Of a stretch of DNA of 17,071 nt, positions 1-4,857 are shown in pieces (position 1 is the first letter of the stretch; every line of letters begins with the position of its first letter). The stretch lies in NCBI GenBank assembly GCA_025356715.1, contig JANXRU010000314.1, positions 1 to 17,071 on the forward strand. Reading direction: 5' to 3'. The notes beneath the pieces were generated by a model. The model was not told the origin of the DNA. It was given only the letters and a program-made list of their open reading frames with translations, and did not search any database. Both the position numbers and the translations under genes were made by a program. This stretch comes from Bacteroidota bacterium. Its GTDB lineage: Bacteria; Bacteroidota; Bacteroidia; B-17B0; B-17BO.

Positions 1-952
1 AATAAGTACCTGTATTATCATAATCGATTAGTTTTTGAGAATTTTTAATTAGTAATGTGTCCCAAGATGATATGTCGAATTGCAAAAGGTTTGAATTTAA
101 ATAAGGACTATTATCAACATATATGTACTTTGCATTTGGAGAAAATTCAAAACCATAAGTATACTGATACGGAATTACAAACCCAATAAAATTTGATATT
201 AAACCCGTAGTTGTACTAAAATCAAATAATTCTACTTTTTGGTCAGTATTTATTATGCAACCTAACTTTGTTCCATCTTGAGATAGCTTCATTTGACCAA
301 TGGTATTAAAATTTCCAGGATCACAACAATGCGAACTTCCTATAGATGAAGTAATAGGTGTTGTATTTAATCCTGTAGGTGAAACAAAATATGATAAAAA
401 TGTATTAGACCCCCACTCGTGTGCAACTACCCAAATACTAGTATCTGTAGCAAAATAGCCAGTCATTTTTTCAGTTACATGGTTGTATAACAACGTGTTT
501 TTAACGGTTACATTTCCCAAGCCTCCTAATAAAGACATATCAATAATGGAGAAAGACAAACAAGAGCATCCTCCTCCGCCAAAATAAGCACCATCTTGAG
601 CATCCATAGTAAACAGATAAAATAGTTTAGGATGTTTTGGATAAGGTACAATATATGCACCTTGAGTAGTAGAATTATGTCCATTTAAACCAAAACCATT
701 TGGCATTTGTGTGTGGTTTTTATTGTATACATTAATACCATCCGAATAAAATAATAAAACACCATTGCTATCAGAAATGGAAGCGCAACTTTCCGAACTA
801 TTTATGGCACTACCTATAGTGTAAGATGGAGGAACTGTATTAAAGGTAATGTTGGCATGATCTCCAAAAAACCAATTATTAAAAATGTTTGTTTGGCAAA
901 TTAATAGCTGGCTAACTAAACATAATGTTATTATAGAAATCCATTGTTTCAT
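1..952 (-). CDS. Secreted gliding/type IX-secretion-style protein, N-terminal part (runs off left edge)
   Basis: An open frame of 317 codons runs leftward from an ATG at 950-952 and leaves the window without a stop. Residues 1-20 form a signal peptide (MKQ, then a hydrophobic stretch). Right after it comes NNWFFGDHANITFN (residues 25-38), which resembles the N-W-[YF]-F-G-x-x-A-x-[LI]-x-F-N opening of large Bacteroidota secreted proteins that usually end in a gliding-motility or type IX sorting domain; that end lies outside the window. The rest reads as beta-propeller-like strands (for example VLLFYSDGINVYN and GTKLGCIINTDQKVELFDF). Cysteine pairs occur in GGGGCSC and SSHCCDPG. It is probably exported and surface-attached or released. 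The role is unknown; the family assignment rests on the opening motif and general style. Confidence 0.75.
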   Translation of the reverse strand, partial: MKQWISIITLCLVSQLLICQTNIFNNWFFGDHANITFNTVPPSYTIGSAINSSESCASISDSNGVLLFYSDGINVYNKNHTQMPNGFGLNGHNSTTQGAYIVPYPKHPKLFYLFTMDAQDGAYFGGGGCSCLSFSIIDMSLLGGLGNVTVKNTLLYNHVTEKMTGYFATDTSIWVVAHEWGSNTFLSYFVSPTGLNTTPITSSIGSSHCCDPGNFNTIGQMKLSQDGTKLGCIINTDQKVELFDFSTTTGLISNFIGFVIPYQYTYGFEFSPNAKYIYVDNSPYLNSNLLQFDISSWDTLLIKNSQKLIDYDNTGTY

Positions 953-1152
953 CAGTTAAATGTAGTAATAAATTGGGAATATTATTTTGGGTAAGTAAAT
1001 TAAACTCTATACTGTTTAAATCGTTTGGTTTTTTCAGGCGTGGTATGTTTTACTTTTTTGTTGGCCTCTTCTTACAAGCTATTGCTATCTTTTTAAATGT
1101 TGCTCTTAAATAAAAACGCCATAGCTGATTTGCTTAGGATTTTAGGCATTAT

Positions 1153-1184
1153 TGGTCACGGACGACACGTCCGCGACAACTGGG
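1153..1184. repeat. REP-like palindromic repeat, copy 1
   Basis: This 32-bp unit is identical to the one at 1261-1292. Its core (1155-1177) is an imperfect palindrome: CGGAC, loop GACAC, GTCCG, flanked after one mismatch by GTC and GAC. It is much richer in GC than its surroundings. The form (short, GC-rich, hairpin, extragenic, paired) fits a REP/BIME-type element. Whether it is dispersed in the genome cannot be seen here. Confidence 0.75.
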
Positions 1185-1216
1185 GGCACTCTTAATAATG
1201 CGCTGCATTTAACGCA

Positions 1217-1253
1217 ATAAAAAAACCGTAGCGCATTAACTACGGCTTTCTTT
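1217..1253 (-). terminator. Rho-independent terminator after the lipoprotein gene
   Basis: CCGTAG (1226-1231) pairs with CTACGG (1240-1245) around an 8-nt loop. On the minus strand the hairpin is followed by a run of seven T (complement of 1219-1225). It sits downstream of the minus-strand lipoprotein gene and between the two REP-like repeats. The plus-strand side is also T-rich, so it may work both ways. Confidence 0.7.
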
Positions 1254-1260
1254 CTTTATA

Positions 1261-1292
1261 TGGTCACGGACGACACGTCCGCGACAACTGGG
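1261..1292. repeat. REP-like palindromic repeat, copy 2
   Basis: Exact 32-bp direct copy of 1153-1184 in the same orientation, 108 bp away. It ends about 10 bp from the stop codon of the lipoprotein gene, so it lies in that gene's 3' untranslated region ahead of the hairpin terminator. Confidence 0.75.
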
Positions 1293-1301
1293 CGGGAATT
1301 A

Positions 1302-1769
1302 TTAATTATCACTACGTACAGCAAGCATATCTATTATTGATTTGTTTTCGATACTAAAATATCCAGCATATGTATAAGAATTATAATTAAAATTTAATTT
1401 TACCCCTTTCCACATACTTGTATATTTAGCATAACCAGTATCGGTAATATATTTGTCACCGTCTTGCGTCCATTTACAATAAAAAAAAGTTAAGTCTCTA
1501 TATTTTTTAGATACTGATATTCTTTGTTTTTTTGTTAATTGCTGTAACCCCTTTGAACTCAATAAGTAATTTTCAATTGGTAATAATGAATCCTTAAAAC
1601 TAATTAAGATAGTATCTGAAATATCAATATCTCTCACTATTTTCTTTCTTTTTAACTCTTCAACAGCTAGGATTAATAATTTATTTGTTTTATTGTTCTT
1701 TGTTTTTAAAATCGAACAGCTTAAAAAAAATATTATTATACCTATTAAAAAAAATATTGCTTTTTTCAT
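1302..1769 (-). CDS. Small predicted lipoprotein, candidate immunity protein
   Basis: The 155-residue product starts with MKKAIFFLIG and a long hydrophobic segment ending in FLSCS. Cys18 is a plausible lipidation site, so the protein is probably a lipoprotein facing the periplasm; the lipobox is loose, as is common in Bacteroidota. The mature part is lysine- and tyrosine-rich and I recognise no domain. It lies 64 bp downstream of the metalloprotease tip of an RHS protein, on the same strand, which is where RHS and other polymorphic toxin systems usually keep the cognate immunity gene. That context is the only reason for the immunity proposal. A terminator and two REP-like repeats follow it. 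Confidence 0.65.
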   Translation of the reverse strand: MKKAIFFLIGIIIFFLSCSILKTKNNKTNKLLILAVEELKRKKIVRDIDISDTILISFKDSLLPIENYLLSSKGLQQLTKKQRISVSKKYRDLTFFYCKWTQDGDKYITDTGYAKYTSMWKGVKLNFNYNSYTYAGYFSIENKSIIDMLAVRSDN

Positions 1770-1833
1770 GTTTATTTTTTTAATGCGGGTAGACTTCTTG
1801 TATTGGGGTTTTTGTGCTGCCCATCTCCTGTTT

Positions 1834-2688
1834 CTAGTGGTTTTTTTGCGATTCTAATAATGTATTTGTGAAATTTATTGCCCAGTCTTTTCTATCTCCT
1901 TCAGACATTTTATTAAAATCAACACCGTTAAAGTTACCTTTATATTCGTTCATAATTGTGTTCATGATAGCATGTCCAATTTCATGAAGCAAAGCGTGTT
2001 CTTTACTAAATGGTAGAATTCCAGATACAGTTGAAGCTGAATTACCATCAACCATAGTCGTTCCAGGTATTGCTATTTCATTCGTAGCTGGTATGTGTAA
2101 AACATCACCATCATTATTCCTATAATATTGCCTATCAAGATAAGTTGTTTTACCAGCTTCACCATTTAATTTAGTTTCAGAAACAGAACCATCTAATCTT
2201 TGATGCTCAGTCTTATCTGCATATACATTTACATTTACAATTGTTTTTGAATTTAATATAGTTTTTGAAATATAAGTAAATAAAAGTTGTTGTTGCGAAG
2301 TCATATTTTTTGGGGGAATACCATTATGCACTAATTTAGCATTATCAAAACTAAAACCATGGTCTTGACCAAATGCATAATTTAATGTTGATAAAACTAA
2401 TTATCGTCCTTCTTCTGATGGTGCTGTTACATCCATCCCATCTCTATCAACAAATAGAATAGGATTATTAGCTGCAAATACAAAAGGACTAGAATCTGGA
2501 TATTTTTTAAAATGAGGGTCAACAGCCAGCCACCTTCCAATACGAGGGTCATACATCCTAGCTCCAAAATCTATGCTGTTACCACCGCCTTTGATTTCAT
2601 CGTCTTTCTCTTTGCCGTTGAATCCGTATCTATACGGGTTGGCAAGCTTTTGAAACAGCTTATCTCTCCTCCTACAACTACTGTTTAT
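1834..2688 (-). pseudogene. RHS core fragment plus HEIGH metalloprotease toxin tip, split by an in-frame TAA
   Basis: Read on the minus strand, one frame is open from about 2688 to 1834 except for a single TAA at 2401-2403. Before it (2640 downward) is a typical RHS repeat-associated core end: NPYRYGFNGKEKDDE, then FGARMYDPRIGRWLAVDP and NNPILFVDRDGMD. After it, in the same frame, come LVLSTLNYAFGQDHGFSF and a C-terminal tip of about 190 residues. The tip has a zinc-metallopeptidase motif HEIGH within EHALLHEIGHAIMN, then DRKDWAINFTN, which may supply a third metal ligand. The nearest possible start after the stop is a GTG at 2329-2331, giving 165 residues. Upstream of the core the frame is closed (TGA at 2689-2691) and the YD repeats and N-terminus are missing. 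It is therefore a 5'-truncated RHS remnant, probably inactive unless the tip is translated alone. A sequencing error at the TAA cannot be excluded. Confidence 0.8.
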
Positions 2689-2704
2689 TCAAAGAACGAT
2701 TAGG

Positions 2705-2762
2705 TTATCTTTACTCTTCAAACTATCATACCTAACTTGAAAAGTTTGAAGAGTAAAGATAA
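2705..2762. repeat. Perfect 20-bp inverted repeat with 18-nt loop
   Basis: Arm 2705-2724 (TTATCTTTACTCTTCAAACT) is the exact reverse complement of 2743-2762, around an 18-nt spacer. Neither side is followed by a T tract, so it is not an ordinary intrinsic terminator, and a separate terminator already serves the Fic gene. It sits beside the point where the RHS reading frame breaks off. It may be a recombination or insertion scar, a protein-binding site or a structured RNA end. Confidence 0.75.
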
Positions 2763-2819
2763 TCACTAAATGGTTTAGAATCTACAATTAGAGAAGCAAG
2801 TTTTGAGGAATAAATAACA

Positions 2820-2848
2820 ATAAAAAAGCCTCTAATTTCTTAGAGGCT
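2820..2848 (-). terminator. Terminator of the Xre-Fic operon
   Basis: AGCCTCTAA (2827-2835) pairs perfectly with TTAGAGGCT (2840-2848) around TTTC. On the minus strand it is followed by TTTTTT (complement of 2821-2826). It lies about 28 bp after the stop codon of the Fic gene. Confidence 0.9.
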
Positions 2849-2876
2849 AAAGTGTAAAAAACTTCGGAGTTGTTTT

Positions 2877-3476
2877 TTAACTATTTGCGAATTGAATAAG
2901 TGGTTGAATAGCTCCACTATCAGCTTTTCTTATAGCTGTCAAGTATATACTTCGTTGTTCACCAGATTTTACTAAATCAGTATGATGTCCCCAAGAAAAA
3001 TAATCTCTATTAAAAATATTTTTCATTATAATATCTGCCATAAGTCGAGAATGCCTTCCGTTTCCATTAGAGAAGCAATGAATACTAACTAATTTGTATT
3101 TATACCAAATAGCAATTTCCTCCTCAGTAAAAGTTTTATTTTCTATCCAAAATAAGCAATCATCATTCAATTGCTTTAGTGCAGTTGAAACTTTATAAAA
3201 TTCTATACCAATGTTTTTCTCAGTTAACCGAAAATCACCAGCCCATTTCCAAACATCTTTAAGCATTCGTTTATGTAATTCTCTAACAAACTCTTCTGAA
3301 AGTATATATTCCTTTTTGAATTTTTTCGTCAGTGCCCATTCCATTGCCTTCTGAATATTCATTTGCTCAAATTCATCCAATTCACCATGTGTGGTTATAG
3401 AATCAATTAATAATCCATCTTGCTCCTCCTCACTCAAAGGAGTTTGACCATCTTTATATTCTAATTCTAATCCCAT
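2877..3476 (-). CDS. Fic/DOC family protein, mobile mystery protein B type
   Basis: The 199-residue protein has a Fic motif HCFSNGNGRHSR at residues 133-144. Fic proteins usually transfer AMP or another phosphate-containing group to a target hydroxyl: His133 would be the base, and the GNGR loop binds the nucleotide phosphates. The usual metal-binding Asp/Glu before GNGR is Asn137, as I recall for this subfamily. The N-terminus (GQTPLSEEEQDGLL, then THGELDEFEQMNI) matches what I know of mobile mystery protein B. The ATG overlaps the end of the Xre gene by 10 bp, implying translational coupling. Mobile mystery A and B are known as an obligate pair often found in mobile-element settings; their job is not established. 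A toxin-antitoxin-like or target-modifying role is inference. Confidence 0.9.
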   Translation of the reverse strand: MGLELEYKDGQTPLSEEEQDGLLIDSITTHGELDEFEQMNIQKAMEWALTKKFKKEYILSEEFVRELHKRMLKDVWKWAGDFRLTEKNIGIEFYKVSTALKQLNDDCLFWIENKTFTEEEIAIWYKYKLVSIHCFSNGNGRHSRLMADIIMKNIFNRDYFSWGHHTDLVKSGEQRSIYLTAIRKADSGAIQPLIQFANS

Positions 3477-3931
3477 AAGTGTTTTGGCATTGTATCTATT
3501 ATTTCTCTTGCTTTACTTTTAATATTTTTCTCTAACCTCTTCTTAGAATTTTCCTGGTCTTCTAGTTTCATAGTGTTCGATGTCCTCATAACAATTTTTA
3601 ATGCAATCTCAGTGGCTCTTTTTTCAATCATTTTTTCTAAACTACCTTCCTTAGGGATAAAACCATATACCAATTGCATATCCAATGCTTGAGCAGTTTC
3701 TCTTAAAGACTTTAATGTTATTGACTCATTAGCTTCTCTCTGTTCTATTTCACTTATACTCTGTGGAGTAATTTTCATTTTCTCTCCTAATTGCCTTAAA
3801 GACATTTTAAGTGCTGTTCTTACGGTATAAATCCATCCCTTCTTAGGAACTATTACTTCATTTAAAGCTCTAAAGCTCTTTAATTTCCTATCTACTTGCT
3901 CAATTAAGAGTGCTTGTTTTGAATTTTTCAT
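3467..3931 (-). CDS. Xre-family regulator, mobile mystery protein A type
   Basis: The 154-residue protein has a helix-turn-helix at about residues 35-65 (WIYTVRTALKMSLRQLGEKM, then ITPQSISEIEQRE), followed by TLKSLRETAQALDMQLVYGFIP, a typical Xre/Cro tail in this family. It is the first gene of a two-gene operon and its last codons overlap the start of the Fic gene (shared bases 3467-3476). The gene order, sizes and overlap match the mobile mystery A/B pair. It is most likely the autorepressor and possible antitoxin of the Fic partner. The DNA just upstream carries a phased set of palindromes that are natural candidates for its operators, including one only 1 base from the start codon. Confidence 0.88.
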   Translation of the reverse strand: MKNSKQALLIEQVDRKLKSFRALNEVIVPKKGWIYTVRTALKMSLRQLGEKMKITPQSISEIEQREANESITLKSLRETAQALDMQLVYGFIPKEGSLEKMIEKRATEIALKIVMRTSNTMKLEDQENSKKRLEKNIKSKAREIIDTMPKHLWD

Positions 3932-3932
3932 A

Positions 3933-4072
3933 AGGTTATAGCCTGATAATATATTTCAAAATTAAGGATATTACCTGATAAATACAAATTATTTTAATGT
4001 TATACCCTTAAAATATTAATATAATTTAAGGATATAACCTGATAAATTTATATCTTTTTAATCTTAAAACCT
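3933..4072. promoter_or_regulatory. Phased array of palindromic operator-like sites, 32-bp period
   Basis: Twelve-base sites recur at exactly 32-bp steps: AGGTTATAGCCT (3933), AGGATATTACCT (3965), ATGTTATACCCT (3997, weaker), AGGATATAACCT (4029) and ATCTTAAAACCT (4061, weak half-site). Sites 1, 2 and 4 have the palindromic form AGG-N6-CCT, are preceded by TAAGG and followed by GATAA. Thirty-two bases is about three helical turns, so all sites face the same side of the DNA. Site 1 covers the leader next to the start codon and site 2 lies inside the promoter. The likely ligand is the Xre protein encoded immediately downstream. That is inference from position and symmetry. Confidence 0.75.
3957..3988 (-). 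promoter_or_regulatory. Bacteroidota-type promoter of the Xre-Fic operon
   Basis: On the minus strand, TTTG (3988-3985) and TAATTTTG (3964-3957) match the -33 TTTG and -7 TAnnTTTG elements of Bacteroidota promoters, with a 20-nt spacer. The expected transcript start is near 3951, leaving a leader of about 20 nt. The spacer contains palindrome site 2 (3965-3976), directly next to the -7 element, a position well suited to repression. Confidence 0.75.
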
Positions 4073-4139
4073 TAAAAATATAACTTAAACAAAATGATTT
4101 TCAAACACTTAAATAAAGAGACATCTAGCTACAATCAAT

Positions 4140-4316
4140 TCACATGCTATTATTTTTTCTTTGACTAGTATATTCTTCCACTTGCTCTTTAACATCAATT
4201 AAGAACACCTCATGTTTACTATGTGCAAAAAACAATAAATACTTTGACCTATCGAAGAAGCGTTGACCTGGTTTACTTTTAGTTGTACTAAGATGGAGGT
4301 GATGAATTACCCAATC
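4140..4316 (-). pseudogene. Fragment of an unidentified small protein, frame broken
   Basis: A 58-codon open stretch without a usable start reads DWVIHHLHLSTTKSKPGQRF and then FDRSKYLLFFAHSKHEVFLI, followed by DVKEQVEEY; it ends at a TGA (4140-4142). The content looks like real protein (a conserved-looking W-x-x-H-H-x-H-L stretch, then alternating hydrophobic strands). It is closed upstream by a TAA. A different frame just upstream reads LTYTDDLLKRLGN, so a one-base frameshift near 4310-4317 is likely. I do not recognise the family. Probably a decayed accessory gene. Confidence 0.45.
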
Positions 4317-4602
4317 GTTTTAATAAATCATCTGTATAAGTTAATATAATGCTCCGCTTAATATGCTTCGCTTCCCTCACGGTCTTTTATTATCGCCTTA
4401 CGGCTTCTATTATTACTCAATCACGCTCGTTTTATTTATACGTGCGTTCACTTGGCTCACTTCTATTTGGTTGTAACGATTTAATTTAATTTTATTGGTT
4501 TAATTTATTGTAATTATTATTTATTTATTGCCCCCGCTGTGCAGGCTGCGCACTAAAGCATACACAGGCTCCGCTGGATTTTGTGTGAGGGAAAAAGGGA
4601 GT

Positions 4603-4776
4603 CTAATCCTGCGGACGTAAAAGACAATAATGTAGGGGGAATTTTTTAATAGGTAAAGCTCTATAATCTTTATAATGTATTTGATAAAAAGGATTTTTAG
4701 CAATAGTAGTGATGTGTTTGTCTAAGGCATTATTAATTTTTTCCCTAAACCAATAAGTTGTTCATTGAGTGACCCC
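4603..4776 (-). pseudogene. RelE/ParE-like toxin remnant, frameshifted and truncated
   Basis: On the minus strand one frame reads REKINNALDKHITTIAKNPF, then YQIHYKDYRALPIKKFP, which matches the helix-strand pattern of RelE/ParE toxins (I..A......I..NP....RYKD.R...IKKFPY). The preceding GSLNEQLIGLGKK, in another frame, fits the usual GLG-K-[KR]-F helix; the frames meet at an A-run near 4730-4735, so a small deletion is likely. The toxin's first strand is missing, and after KKFP the expected final strand is replaced by a short unrelated tail ending at TAG (4603-4605). No antitoxin gene is present. It is a dead fragment. The family match is from pattern recognition, not a search. Confidence 0.6.
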
Positions 4777-4792
4777 TAAATAGTTAAAACAA

Positions 4793-4822
4793 CAAAGTCG
4801 AGAACTTTTATCCTCGACTTTG
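4793..4822 (-). terminator. Terminator downstream of gyrA
   Basis: CAAAGTCGAG (4793-4802) pairs with CTCGACTTTG (4813-4822), a perfect 10-bp stem with a 10-nt loop. It is followed on the minus strand by a T-rich stretch (TTGTTTT). It lies about 36 bp after the gyrA stop codon. Confidence 0.75.
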
Positions 4823-4857
4823 AATGTGAAAATTAATTAAATCCTAAACAGGAATTC

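Larger units (their letters stand above)
953..1301. other. Intergenic spacer with REP-like repeats and a terminator
   Basis: This stretch of about 350 bases has no convincing gene. The half nearest the secreted-protein gene is AT-rich and featureless apart from very short frames. The other half holds two identical 32-bp repeats and a hairpin terminator between them, listed separately. Confidence 0.6.
4073..4857. other. Largely non-coding decay zone between the Xre-Fic module and gyrA
   Basis: There is no intact gene here. It contains two broken gene fragments (4140-4316 and 4603-4776, listed separately) and the gyrA terminator. Between the fragments, 4345-4480 carries recurring GC-rich words such as GCTTCGCTTCCCTCACGGTC set in AT-rich DNA. 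A GC-rich patch at 4530-4620 (GCCCCCGCTGTGCAGGCTGC and neighbours) abuts the second fragment. The mixed composition suggests remains of insertions. Confidence 0.55.

Noticed and set aside
1027..1150. Short minus-strand peptide-like stretch (LRATFKKIAIACKKRPTKK)
   Set aside because: It is under 35 codons, closed by stops on both sides and without a start; too little to call a gene.
2512..2703. Plus-strand frame opposite the RHS core
   Set aside because: It is the antisense shadow of clearly recognisable RHS core sequence.
3933..4092. The 32-bp periodicity as a CRISPR array
   Set aside because: The conserved part is only 12-19 bp, the linkers are AT-rich and similar to one another rather than unique spacers, and no cas gene is near.
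4521..4703. Sixty-codon minus-strand frame in the spacer before gyrA
   Set aside because: It overlaps the RelE/ParE-like remnant in another frame and runs through the GC-rich patch; its residues look random and it has no promoter or domain.
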